This document shows positions 17,741-26,327 of a stretch of 64,000 nt of DNA, piece after piece (the stretch's first letter is position 1; every line of letters starts with the position of its first letter). The translations under genes were made by a program, and so were the position numbers. The stretch is from Comamonadaceae bacterium (GTDB lineage Bacteria; Pseudomonadota; Gammaproteobacteria; Burkholderiales; Burkholderiaceae_C). The notes below the pieces were generated by a model. It did no database searches. It worked only from the letters and a program-made list of their open reading frames with translations, and was not told the DNA's origin. Where the stretch lies: assembly GCA_947476465.1 (NCBI GenBank), contig CANJQN010000013.1, positions 1-64,000 of the forward strand, given 5' to 3'.

Positions 17741-18670
17741 CTAGACCGGACGGGCAGCGGCTTGAGTCGGCTGCGCGGGCGACTCCACCCGCTGGACCGA
17801 CTCGCGCAGCACGTCCACGAACGCCCGCGTGAGTTGCGACACGGGCTCCAACCCGTGCCACACCAAATTGATTTGCACGACTGGCGAATCGGCCAACGGG
17901 CGCATCGACAGGCGCTCTGACTCGTTCTTGACCGAAAACTCGTCAACCAAGGCAATGCCGCTACCCAACTGCACGAGCGCGCGGGCGCTGTGCGGCGAGC
18001 CCACCTCCACCACCGGCTGCAGTGGCAGCCCCTGCCCCTCGTAGAGCTGCTCAATCAGCGCGCCAAAGGGTGTGCCCTTGTCGTAGGTGATGAGCGGCAC
18101 GTTACGCAAGTCCTCCAGCCGAACGACCTCGCGTTGCTCCAACGGGTGTCCAACTGGAAACAAGCACACAAGCCGGTTTTCACTCAGCCGCTCCACCGTC
18201 AAATTCGGATGCTCCATCGGGGACGTGATCACGCCGACGTCCGCCTGGTGATCAAGCAGTCGCTCGAGCAGGTGGGCGTAACTCATGATCATGAAGTTGA
18301 TCCGGACCGACGGGTGAGTCTGGCGAAAGGTGGCGATCGCCTGTGGGATGAACATCTGACCTACGCTGGTGCTTGAGACAATTTTCAGCACCCCGTGGCG
18401 GTTGTCGCCCAGTCCCTTGGCCATGGCGTTGACACGCTGGACGCCGGCGTAAACGCTCTGTACCTCCTGAAAAAGCTTCTTGGCCTCAGCGGTGGCGTGC
18501 AGCCGGCCTTTGATTCTTTCGAACAGGGCAAAACCGAGACGGTTTTCAGTTTGCGACAGGAGTCGGCTCACCGCCGGCTGCGATACGAACAGCAGCTGCG
18601 CGGCCCCGCTGACGGAGCCAGTGATCATCACAGCCCGAAAGACCTCGATCTGACGGAGGTTCAGCGCCAT
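17741..18670 (-). CDS. LysR-family transcriptional regulator
   Basis: 309-residue LTTR with an N-terminal winged HTH (LRQIEVFRAVMITGSVSGAAQLLFVSQPAVSRLLSQ) and a periplasmic-binding-like effector domain (about 95-295). The ATG at 18670 starts the family-typical MALNLRQIEVF; the GTG at 18748 would add 26 atypical residues. It is convergent with the oxygenase operon, 22 nt past its last gene, so it may control that operon from a downstream position, but no target is shown by the sequence. Confidence 0.87.
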   Translation of the reverse strand: MALNLRQIEVFRAVMITGSVSGAAQLLFVSQPAVSRLLSQTENRLGFALFERIKGRLHATAEAKKLFQEVQSVYAGVQRVNAMAKGLGDNRHGVLKIVSSTSVGQMFIPQAIATFRQTHPSVRINFMIMSYAHLLERLLDHQADVGVITSPMEHPNLTVERLSENRLVCLFPVGHPLEQREVVRLEDLRNVPLITYDKGTPFGALIEQLYEGQGLPLQPVVEVGSPHSARALVQLGSGIALVDEFSVKNESERLSMRPLADSPVVQINLVWHGLEPVSQLTRAFVDVLRESVQRVESPAQPTQAAARPV

Positions 18671-18859
18671 CGAATCATTGTAGCGGCGCAAATCTGCCGC
18701 CAATTTGGCTGCCTCTGCAGCTTGGGAGCAGGCACCTTGGCGCTCCACGGAACCCGGGGCGATTCAAGTGTGCTCGCATCCTGCGGTCATGAACCCGTGG
18801 AGACGTATTCGCTGAACCTCGAATGTGGATCATCCATTTCGCTCCCAACTTTTTGTATT

Positions 18860-18875
18860 CATAACTATCGTTATG
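18860..18875. promoter_or_regulatory. Candidate TetR operator 1
   Basis: Inverted repeat CATAAC-TATC-GTTATG in an AT-rich patch 94 bp upstream of the TetR start. It shares TATCGTTATG with a second site at the start codon. The 18671-18968 gap otherwise holds only AT-rich sequence between the divergent LysR and TetR genes. Confidence 0.5.
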
Positions 18876-18951
18876 GAAATGTGTGAGTTCATTTGGATGC
18901 GGGGAAAACCCTCAAAATGTTCAATTCTCTTGCCGAACATGGCCGTTACTG

Positions 18952-18969
18952 TAATGATAATTATCGTTA
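18952..18969. promoter_or_regulatory. Candidate TetR operator 2
   Basis: Near-perfect 18-bp palindrome TAATGATAATTATCGTTA (one mismatch between arms) reaching the first base of the proposed TetR start codon. It is consistent with autorepression by the adjacent regulator; inferred only from symmetry, position and recurrence. Confidence 0.5.
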
Positions 18970-19676
18970 TGAAAAGAAAAATAGACTGGCCCTCTGCCGC
19001 AATCTCCACCGTCAATGCTTCGCTCACGCCAGCCGTCCCAGCTGCCAGCGCCGTGTCGCGCCGGTCCGACTCGCCGCGCCGGCGTCAGCGCAGCATGGCA
19101 ACGGTGCAGGCTCTGAACGCCGCAGCGCGCGAAGTGCTCAAGGAAAAGTCAATCCATGCCTTGTCGATCAGCGAGCTGTGCGCACGCATTGGAATGACGA
19201 CCGGCGCCTTCTACAGTTCGTTCGATAGCAAGGAAGCTTTCTTCGAGTCGCTGCAGCGCAGCGCCTGCGACGCCCGCGTGTCCGAGTTCGATGCGCTGCT
19301 TGCTGGCATCGAGGAGGAAGACCTGACGCTGGACCAGATTTGCGAGCACTTCGTGCGTTACCTTGTGACCCACGCTCGCAATGACCACGGCCTGCTGCGT
19401 GCTTCGATGCTACATACCCCGCAAGGCGGTGGCGACCATTGGGAACCGTTTCGCGAGCTGGGCACGCGCTATAAGGAAGCGCTGGTACTGCAGCTCGCGC
19501 CGCATCTGAAGCGGCTCGCGCCACGCGAGCGCAACCTGCGAATCCGCTTTGCCAACCAGGCGATTTTTTCCCTCATCGTTCACGCGGTGCTTAACCGACC
19601 TGGCCCGCTGCTGCTGGAGCACGAAGCTTTCATCGTGGAATCGACACGGATGCTTTGCGCCTATTTCGACGCTTGA
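18969..19676 (+). CDS. TetR-family transcriptional regulator
   Basis: About 235 residues. The N-terminal HTH covers ALNAAAREVLKEKSIHALSISELCARIGMTTGAFYSSFDSKEAFF, typical of TetR proteins that read an inducer in a helical C-terminal domain. The start is uncertain: ATG 18969 (MKRKIDW) follows a palindromic AT-rich patch, while the frame is open from 18825; a start near residue 42 (MATVQALNAA) would give a compact regulator. It is followed by a Bug protein and a sulfatase in the same direction, so it probably represses that operon and itself. Confidence 0.83.
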   Translation: MKRKIDWPSAAISTVNASLTPAVPAASAVSRRSDSPRRRQRSMATVQALNAAAREVLKEKSIHALSISELCARIGMTTGAFYSSFDSKEAFFESLQRSACDARVSEFDALLAGIEEEDLTLDQICEHFVRYLVTHARNDHGLLRASMLHTPQGGGDHWEPFRELGTRYKEALVLQLAPHLKRLAPRERNLRIRFANQAIFSLIVHAVLNRPGPLLLEHEAFIVESTRMLCAYFDA

Positions 19677-19732
19677 GTCCGGCCCGCCATCGCTGGACGC
19701 CACCGCCAGCTCACTCATCCAAAGGAAGACAA

Positions 19733-20716
19733 ATGATTTCTCGCCGCCAAATGATCGGATCCACGCTTGCCACGGGAGCCACGTTTGTGGTTCCCCACAC
19801 CTTCGCGCAAGCCACAGCCTGGCCGGAGCGGCAGGTGCGCATCGTGCTGCCCTTCGGCGTTGGCGGCGCGGCCGACCTTCTGGTGCGGGTGCTGGCCGAG
19901 CGCCTGCAGTCGCGCCTTGGTCAGACCTTCATAGTCGACAACGTCACTGGAGCGGGCGGCAACCTCGGCATGCAGGTGGTACAGAAGGCCGCGCCCGATG
20001 GCTACACCATGGTCGCGGCGACGGTGGGGACCTTGTCGATCAACCAGTTCCTGGTTTCCAAGCTCGGCTACGAGCCTGTGAAGGACTTCGCCTATGGCAG
20101 CACATTCTTCGAGAACTGCAACATGCTCATTGTCGCAAGCCAGCATCCTTCCAAGACCCTGCAGGAATTCGTCACATGGGCACGCAAACAACCGCAGGGC
20201 GTGAAGTACGGCTCGCCTGGAGTTGGCACCACGCCGCACCTTTCCAGCGAGCTGTTCCGCGCCCGAACCGGCATTCCGATGCTGCACATTCCTTTCCGTG
20301 GTGTCGCGCAGTCGATGCCAGCGCTACTGTCGGGAGATACCGATTTCGCGATCGAGAACGTGGCCAGCTACATGAGCATGATCAAAGCTGGCAAGGTGCG
20401 CGCTCTGGCGGTGACCTCCAAGGATCGCTGGCCCACCCTGCCCGACGTGCCCACGATGTCCGAAGCCGGATTGCCGAACTTCATCATCACATCGTGGGGC
20501 GCCTTCGTTTTTCCACGTGGCACACCGCCTGCCATCGCCGACAAGCTGGCGGCAGAGATCAAGGCCATTGCCGCCGATCCGGCGGTGCAGCAACGCTTCC
20601 TGGACATTGGCGCGCGCATCATTTCGTCGACGCCGCAGCAGCTGACCGACTTGGCCGAGAGCGAGCGCGTCAAATGGAAAGAGATGGTGCAACTCGCCGC
20701 CGTCAAGATGGAGTGA
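19733..20716 (+). CDS. Bug/TctC-family solute-binding protein 2
   Basis: 327-residue Bug protein. The signal sequence has a twin-Arg-like MISRRQMIGSTLATGATFVV and cleavage after FAQA. Family landmarks are WPERQVRIVLPFGVGGAADLL, DNVTGAGGNLG and KAAPDGYTM. The ATG at 19733 is preceded by AAAGGAAG at good spacing. It lies 8 nt before the sulfatase gene, so it may bind a sulfate ester or the sulfatase product for uptake or sensing. No membrane TctAB genes are adjacent. Confidence 0.9.
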   Translation: MISRRQMIGSTLATGATFVVPHTFAQATAWPERQVRIVLPFGVGGAADLLVRVLAERLQSRLGQTFIVDNVTGAGGNLGMQVVQKAAPDGYTMVAATVGTLSINQFLVSKLGYEPVKDFAYGSTFFENCNMLIVASQHPSKTLQEFVTWARKQPQGVKYGSPGVGTTPHLSSELFRARTGIPMLHIPFRGVAQSMPALLSGDTDFAIENVASYMSMIKAGKVRALAVTSKDRWPTLPDVPTMSEAGLPNFIITSWGAFVFPRGTPPAIADKLAAEIKAIAADPAVQQRFLDIGARIISSTPQQLTDLAESERVKWKEMVQLAAVKME

Positions 20717-20723
20717 CGCCGCG

Positions 20724-22976
20724 ATGTCGCAAGCCCCGCGATTCGAAGGCTCAATCGGCAGCACATGGCGCGAGTCGCAGCCCTGGTGGCCGCCGCAGCC
20801 GAAAGCGTCCGCCGGCGCGCCCAACATTCTCGTCATCCTTCTGGACGACGTCGGCTTCTCCGACATAGGCTGCTACGGCTCTGAGATTGCCACGCCGCGC
20901 ATGGACGCGTTAGCCGCCGGGGGTCTGCGCTACAACAACTTCCACGTGACTGCGATGTGTTCGCCGACGCGTGCCTGCCTCCTCACGGGCCGCAACGCCC
21001 ATTCCATTGGCATGGGCGTGATCGCCGAATGGGCCGGCGGCTATCCCGGCTACCGCGGCAAGATCTCCCGCGCGGCCGCGACCATCCCCGAAGTGTTGGC
21101 CCCGCACGCGTACGCGAGCTATGCCGTCGGCAAGTGGCATTTGATGAACATGGACGAGTACGGCTCCGCCGGCCCGCACGATGGGTGGCCGCTGGGCCGC
21201 GGTTTCAACCGCTGGTACGGCTTCCACGGCGCGTTAGCCGACCAATGGAATCCGGAGTTATTTCAGGACAACCGGTCGATTCGACTGGAAAAGACCGCCA
21301 ACTATCACCTCAGCGTCGATCTGGTGGACCATGCGATCGGCGACATGCGCGACCATCTCACTTCTTCGCCGCAGCGGCCCTTCTTCCACTATGTTGCCTT
21401 CGGCGCGTGCCACTGGCCTCACCATGTGCCGTCGGAGTTCATCGACAAATACCAGGGTCGCTACGCCGAGGGTTGGGACGTCGTGCGCGAACGCCGTTTT
21501 AAAAGGCAGCTGGAGCTGGGCATCGTGCCCGCCGCCACCCTACTTGCGCCGCGCAACCCGGGTGTGCCTGCATGGGATGGTCTCGCTGAGGACACACGGC
21601 GTGTCTCGCAGCGTCTGCAAGAAACGTACGCCGGCTTCATGGAGCACACCGACACGCAGATCGGCCGGCTGATTGACTTCCTGCAAGGCATGGGCCAGCT
21701 GGACAATACCATCGTCATCCTTCTTTCGGACAACGGCGCCAGTCCCGAAGGCGGCGCCGCAGGCGCGGTGAACGCGCGGCGGAACCTGGTCTATGAAAAA
21801 GAGACCTCCGCGTATTCCCTCTCGCGCATCGCCGAGATCGGCGGCGACAGGGCCTTCAACCACTATGCGACCGGCTGGGCCCAAGTCTCCAATACGCCGC
21901 TGAAATGGTACAAGCGCGGTAACCATGGCGGCGGAATCCGTGCGCCATTGATCGTGCATTGGCCGAAGGCGATCAAAAGCGCGGGGCAGATCAGATCGCA
22001 ATACCATCACGCGATTGACATCGCACCTACGCTGTACGAACTGCTCAATGTCGAGGCGCCCAGGCAGCTCCAGGGCGTGGAGCAGTTGCCAGTGCACGGC
22101 ACCAGCATGGCCTACAGCTTCGATCAACCGGCCGCGCCGACGCACAAGACCACGCAGATCTTCGAGATGCTGGGCGACCGGGCGATCTGGCATATGGGCT
22201 GGAAGGCCGTGGCGCGCCATCCAAAGGGTCAGGACTTCGCCAAGGACCAGTGGGAGCTGTACCAGCTGGATGCGGACTTCTCCGAATGCAACGATCTTGC
22301 AAGCCTCAAGCCGCAGCGACTGGCGGAGCTGGTAAAGCTGTGGGACGAGCAAGCCAATCGCTACCAGGTCTACCCGCTCGACGACCGCGAGACCGAACGG
22401 TTGCTTGACAGGACCCAAGCGGCACCGCGCGCTCACTACGATCTGTTGGCGGGCATGTCTCGCATTGACCGACATGCGGCACCGGACATCACGGACCGGG
22501 GCTATCGCATCGACGCGCGTTTCGATAGTAACGAAGCTGCCTCGACCGAGGGGGTGATACTGTCGTACGGCTCCTGGTTCGGCGGCCTGGTGATCTATGT
22601 GATGAATGGGCACGTGCATTGCGAATACCTGTACTCCGAATTGGCGCGCTATGCGATGAGCGCGCCGCTGCCAGTCACGGGTCCTGTTGTGCTGTCGATG
22701 CGTTTTGAGCGTAAGACCGAGAACGCCGGCGTGGCGCATCTCGCCGTCTCGGGCAAGGAGCTGGCATCGATGGATATATCCAAGACCTGGCCGATCAACG
22801 TCCTCACCTGCGGAATGAATTGCGGGCGAGACGGCACTGCACCAGTGAGCGATGCCTATGTACAACCTTTCGCATTCACTGGTAGCGACTTGCGGGTGCG
22901 GATCGAGCTCGAGCCTTCGGCATCGCCTGGATCTGGTGCCACACGAGCGCTGAAAGCGGCGTTGAAGGAACAGTAG
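20724..22976 (+). CDS. Arylsulfatase (type I sulfatase)
   Basis: 750-residue sulfatase of the alkaline-phosphatase superfamily. CSPTR at residues 79-83 is the C-x-P-x-R motif in which Cys79 becomes formylglycine. Metal-binding Asps are in NILVILLDDVG, GKWHLM follows in the expected place, and LSDNGASPEGG supplies the later metal ligands. A beta-rich C-terminal region of about 200 residues matches the large AtsA-type arylsulfatases. No signal peptide is seen, suggesting cytoplasmic hydrolysis of an imported sulfate ester. Part of the TetR-Bug-sulfatase unit. No formylglycine-generating enzyme gene is in the window. Confidence 0.9.
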   Translation: MSQAPRFEGSIGSTWRESQPWWPPQPKASAGAPNILVILLDDVGFSDIGCYGSEIATPRMDALAAGGLRYNNFHVTAMCSPTRACLLTGRNAHSIGMGVIAEWAGGYPGYRGKISRAAATIPEVLAPHAYASYAVGKWHLMNMDEYGSAGPHDGWPLGRGFNRWYGFHGALADQWNPELFQDNRSIRLEKTANYHLSVDLVDHAIGDMRDHLTSSPQRPFFHYVAFGACHWPHHVPSEFIDKYQGRYAEGWDVVRERRFKRQLELGIVPAATLLAPRNPGVPAWDGLAEDTRRVSQRLQETYAGFMEHTDTQIGRLIDFLQGMGQLDNTIVILLSDNGASPEGGAAGAVNARRNLVYEKETSAYSLSRIAEIGGDRAFNHYATGWAQVSNTPLKWYKRGNHGGGIRAPLIVHWPKAIKSAGQIRSQYHHAIDIAPTLYELLNVEAPRQLQGVEQLPVHGTSMAYSFDQPAAPTHKTTQIFEMLGDRAIWHMGWKAVARHPKGQDFAKDQWELYQLDADFSECNDLASLKPQRLAELVKLWDEQANRYQVYPLDDRETERLLDRTQAAPRAHYDLLAGMSRIDRHAAPDITDRGYRIDARFDSNEAASTEGVILSYGSWFGGLVIYVMNGHVHCEYLYSELARYAMSAPLPVTGPVVLSMRFERKTENAGVAHLAVSGKELASMDISKTWPINVLTCGMNCGRDGTAPVSDAYVQPFAFTGSDLRVRIELEPSASPGSGATRALKAALKEQ

Positions 22977-23170
22977 AAGTAACGGATCTGCAAGTCAGCG
23001 GAAAGCTGACACTTGGCGTATCCGGCGCATGGCGCAAAGCTCCGAGCCCACACGGCAGGCGGGGGCCTGATCCGCGCTGGCCCGCGACGGGCCGGTACCC
23101 AACAATTCAGTTGCGCAGCGCCAGCCGCCATGTCAGCCATGAAGATATCTTTGCCCTGGCAACCGTCACC

Positions 23171-23575
23171 TCACCCGGCCAACCCCAGCACCTCCCGCAC
23201 CGCATACGTGTCCCAGTAGAACGGCCTGATCGACACGATCTTGCCATCGCTCACCTCCAGCACTTCAACGATCGGCACCGCCACCTCCTGCCCCGTGCCG
23301 CGGGCGATGGCCGAGAAGATAAAGTGCCCGAACACGCGGTTGCCCGCGCTGGCCAACTGCACGTCCAGCAAGCGGGCGCGCTTCCAGCTGGCGGCCACCT
23401 TCGTGGACAGTTCGTGAAAGCCCTCGATGCCCATGTAAGTGCCGCCGTAGGGCAGGCCGTCGGGTTCGACGACGACCAGGCTGTCGTGCGCCAGGGTGGC
23501 GTCGATCGCGGCGGGGTCACGGGCCGCGATGGCGCCGTAGAAGGCCTCTGCGACTTGAAGGGCTTCGGTGGACAT
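23171..23575 (-). CDS. NTF2-like (SnoaL/ketosteroid-isomerase fold) protein
   Basis: 134 residues from MSTEALQVAEAFYGAIAARD to REVLGLAG, a single NTF2-like alpha+beta cone. Pattern features are FYGAIAARDPAAIDATLAHD at the start, GIEGFHELSTKVAA in the middle and VPIVEVLEVSDGKIVSIRPFYWDT at the end. Such proteins are isomerases, dehydratases, hydrolases or binding proteins, so function is open. The ATG at 23575 is preferred over an upstream in-frame one at 23605. It lies 73 nt after the CoA-transferase-like genes on the same strand and may act in that pathway. Confidence 0.75.
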   Translation of the reverse strand: MSTEALQVAEAFYGAIAARDPAAIDATLAHDSLVVVEPDGLPYGGTYMGIEGFHELSTKVAASWKRARLLDVQLASAGNRVFGHFIFSAIARGTGQEVAVPIVEVLEVSDGKIVSIRPFYWDTYAVREVLGLAG

Positions 23576-23648
23576 GGGGCTTGGCCTGCGTGGGTGTGAA
23601 TGCACTGCGCGATGCCGTCACCGCCATCGTGCGTTTTCAATGGTAGCG

Positions 23649-24398
23649 TCAGCTCGCTTGCTGCCGCTGCAGTTCACGCAAGACATCGAGCTCCTCTGAT
23701 GTTGGAAGCTCCGTGCTTCCCACGGTGCGCGCAACCTTGAGGTCCCATCCGGTCTGAGCCAAGACCTGATCGACGGTGACGCCGGGATGGACGCAGCGAA
23801 GCTCCATCTCGCCGGATTCATCGAAGCCCAGAACGCCCAGGTCGGTGATGACCGCCTCGGGCCCGCCTCCGATCATGCCCAGATCTCGCCGCCCTTGGCG
23901 GCCACCGACGAAGCCTGGGCTGGTGATGAAGTCGACATCGGCCGGAAAGCGCCGCTTCTCGTGCGGCATCATGATCACGGTGCGATTGGCCATGGAGGCG
24001 ATGTCGCTGGCCCCGCCACTGCCTGGCAGCCGCACCGTGGGACGTGTGTAGTCACCGATCACCGTGCTGTTGAGGTTGCCCCAGCGGTCGACCTGCGCGC
24101 CGCCAAGAAACCCGAGGTCCACGCGACCACCTTGCAGCACCCAGGTGAAGATCTCGAACGATCCGAGGATGGCCTGCGAGTTCGACGCAATCCCGGCATC
24201 CCCCACGGACTGCGGCATCTTGAAAGGGCGCGCGCCCACAATGCCGGTCTCGTAGATCATGACCAAGTCCGGCGCATGCATGCGCTTGGCCAGGTTGGCC
24301 GCCAGATTGGGCGCGCCCACGCCGATGAAGGCGACCTGGTTGTCTCGAAACAGTTTGGATGCGACGCAGATCATCACGTCCTGGCGATTGGCTTCCAT
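23649..24398 (-). CDS. CoA-transferase subunit B (GctB/IpdB-like)
   Basis: 249-residue beta subunit of a family I CoA-transferase. Evidence is the N-terminal FIGVGAPNLAANLAKRMHAPDLVMIYETG (the Glu of ETG is at the position of the CoA-binding glutamate), GGAQVDRWGNLNSTVIG and PGSGGASDIASMA. Related pairs are glutaconate CoA-transferase and the IpdAB ring-opening hydrolase of steroid catabolism, so the reaction may be CoA transfer or hydrolytic ring cleavage of an acyl-CoA. ATG 24398 begins MEANRQDVMI; subunit A ends 12 nt upstream. Confidence 0.85.
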   Translation of the reverse strand: MEANRQDVMICVASKLFRDNQVAFIGVGAPNLAANLAKRMHAPDLVMIYETGIVGARPFKMPQSVGDAGIASNSQAILGSFEIFTWVLQGGRVDLGFLGGAQVDRWGNLNSTVIGDYTRPTVRLPGSGGASDIASMANRTVIMMPHEKRRFPADVDFITSPGFVGGRQGRRDLGMIGGGPEAVITDLGVLGFDESGEMELRCVHPGVTVDQVLAQTGWDLKVARTVGSTELPTSEELDVLRELQRQQAS

Positions 24399-24409
24399 GA
24401 CGTTACCCC

Positions 24410-25321
24410 TCAGTCGTTGCGCCCGAAATCGACGGGCGTGCTGCAAAAAGGCCTGACGGCCAGCGAGAGCAGTTTCTCGGCACTGAGCTTGTTCATGTAA
24501 GCAGCGCGATCAGGAACGCCGAAGACCCACTCATCGAGATAGGCTTGGACGCTCTCTTGCGTTTTGCAGCATGCGGCCCAATCGGTGTAGGCGCCGTTGT
24601 CGCGGTCATAGTAGCCCTGCGCGAACGAGGGATGGGCGCCATACGGGCAAAGTGCGAGCGCATCCACGCGAAAGCCGGGCACCACCGTTCGATTCGGATC
24701 CGAGCGGATCACCGACTCGTCCACGATCTCTTCCACAGTGGCCACCACGCGCTTGGCTGCGAAGACGGCCTCCCGGATGTCTCCCACGACGCCCCAGACA
24801 TGCAGATTGCCTTCTATGTCCGCGCGCTGTGCATGAACGATCGTGACATCCGGATTCAGCGGAGGAACCGCCGACAGCACTTGCCCGGTAAACGGGCAAG
24901 TGACAGTCCTGATGTTGGGGTTCACCGCCTCCAGCCCAGTGCCACGCCCGGAGCGCAGCGGGAAAAACGGCAGGCCGGACGCGCCAGCATACATGCGGCC
25001 CAGCAGCTGGTAGTGGGTGTACTCCTCCCACTCGATCCCAGCGCGCTCCATGGCGCGACGCGCCGGACCGAGCAAGCCCACACCTGGCAGGCCAGCGTAG
25101 CTGAAGATCAATTTTCGTGCGGTGCCGGCGGCAACCGCCTGGTCAAGCATCAAGTTGACGTTGGCCCGCGCCAGCACGAGATCCCGCCGGCGCTGGCGGA
25201 TGATCTCGTGCATCGCGGCGTGCGGCTCGAGGCCGGTCCAGCCGGCGAGGTAGACGGTGTCTCCGTCATGCACATGCGCCTCGATGGCGTCGCGCAAGCT
25301 GACCAGCTTGGATCGTCCCAT
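24410..25321 (-). CDS. CoA-transferase subunit A (GctA/IpdA-like)
   Basis: 303-residue alpha subunit partner of the preceding entry. It starts MGRSKLVSLRDAIEAHVHDGDTVYLAGW (typical HVHDGDTV), with PLNPDVTIVHAQRADIEGNLHVWG matching the family core and HPSFAQGYYDRD near the end. The ATG at 25321 has AGGAGA seven bases upstream. In transcription order the operon is acyl-CoA dehydrogenase, amidohydrolase, subunit A, subunit B, NTF2-like. The block looks like a CoA-dependent degradation pathway for a cyclic or branched acid. Confidence 0.85.
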   Translation of the reverse strand: MGRSKLVSLRDAIEAHVHDGDTVYLAGWTGLEPHAAMHEIIRQRRRDLVLARANVNLMLDQAVAAGTARKLIFSYAGLPGVGLLGPARRAMERAGIEWEEYTHYQLLGRMYAGASGLPFFPLRSGRGTGLEAVNPNIRTVTCPFTGQVLSAVPPLNPDVTIVHAQRADIEGNLHVWGVVGDIREAVFAAKRVVATVEEIVDESVIRSDPNRTVVPGFRVDALALCPYGAHPSFAQGYYDRDNGAYTDWAACCKTQESVQAYLDEWVFGVPDRAAYMNKLSAEKLLSLAVRPFCSTPVDFGRND

Positions 25322-25340
25322 CGTGTCTCCTGTCAGATTC

Positions 25341-26309
25341 TCAAGCCAAGCCGAACAGGCGGGCCGCGTTGCCATGCAGCCACTTTTCAGCAAGCTCGGG
25401 CGTCACACCCGGCAAGCTGCGCACCTGTCCCAAAATGGTCTCCATGGGTTCATTGAGCATGTTCCAAGTGCTGCCGAACATGATCTTGTTCTGCAGGGGC
25501 CCCTTGCCAAAGTGCAAGAGCGGCGCGAATCCGAATCCCGGCTCGGCCAGGCTGCGCGGATGAAAGGCCGAGAATTCGACGTACACGTTGGGGTGACGCC
25601 AAGCGGTGGTGACCATCTCCATGACCCAGGGCCAGCCGGCGTGGCCGGCCATGATCTTTAGCGCAGGGAACTCGATCGCGATTCGGTCAATGATGCGCGG
25701 ATGTGAAAAGTCAGACGGGTAGCGCGGATCCCAATTGTTGGTGGAATGGATCCACGCGGGTACGCCGAGCTCCTGGCACAGTGCGTACAGAGGCTTGAAG
25801 ACTTCGTGGTCCGCAGGCACCCCGTTGCGGAACGGCACAACCAACAACCCCGCGTAGCCCAACTCGCGCACGCAGCGGCCAAGGGTGTTCACTGACTCCT
25901 GGCCCTGGAAGGGATCGATGCCCGCCAGCATGAGGAAGCGGCCAGGAAAGCGCCGCGCGATCTCCGCCGTGTGATCGTAGGGAAGGTGCGGGACACCCAA
26001 CGTCGTGGAGCAATCAGAGTTGTGAATGACAGCAGCCTCAATGCCAGCGGCATCCATTTGCGCTACAAACTCCTGCGCAGACGTGGAACGCGCCGTTGCC
26101 ACATGATCGGCCAAGATGGCGCGGGCCCGCTCGCCGGTGTTGCCATTCACGATGGCGAAGTACTGATCTTTGGTCAGCCCCGCCCAGTGGGCGAAGCCCT
26201 TCCAGAACACCTTCAGGTAAGCCTCACTTGCGCTGACGATCTGAAACCATTGCACCAGGATTTCCCTGGTGGGAAGAAAGCTGCAGGAGTCGATGTATTT
26301 GCCGGCCAT
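25341..26309 (-). CDS. Amidohydrolase family 2 protein
   Basis: 322-residue metal-dependent hydrolase of the PF04909 type (decarboxylases and hydrolases such as ACMS decarboxylase, LigI-like lactonases). Landmarks are VPAWIHSTNNWDPRYP (metal His in the barrel strand), KIMAGHAGWPWVMEMV and IMFGSTWNMLNEPMETI near the end. The usual N-terminal HxH is not obvious in MAGKYIDSCSFLPTRE, as in some divergent members, so the metal site may be reduced. It lies 18 nt after the acyl-CoA dehydrogenase and 19 nt before CoA-transferase subunit A. Confidence 0.8.
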   Translation of the reverse strand: MAGKYIDSCSFLPTREILVQWFQIVSASEAYLKVFWKGFAHWAGLTKDQYFAIVNGNTGERARAILADHVATARSTSAQEFVAQMDAAGIEAAVIHNSDCSTTLGVPHLPYDHTAEIARRFPGRFLMLAGIDPFQGQESVNTLGRCVRELGYAGLLVVPFRNGVPADHEVFKPLYALCQELGVPAWIHSTNNWDPRYPSDFSHPRIIDRIAIEFPALKIMAGHAGWPWVMEMVTTAWRHPNVYVEFSAFHPRSLAEPGFGFAPLLHFGKGPLQNKIMFGSTWNMLNEPMETILGQVRSLPGVTPELAEKWLHGNAARLFGLA

Positions 26310-26327
26310 GCCGCTTCCTCTTTTGTT

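Noticed and set aside
22994..23010. Hairpin GTCAGC/GCTGAC after the sulfatase gene
   Set aside because: Short stem without a T-tract; not enough to call a terminator.
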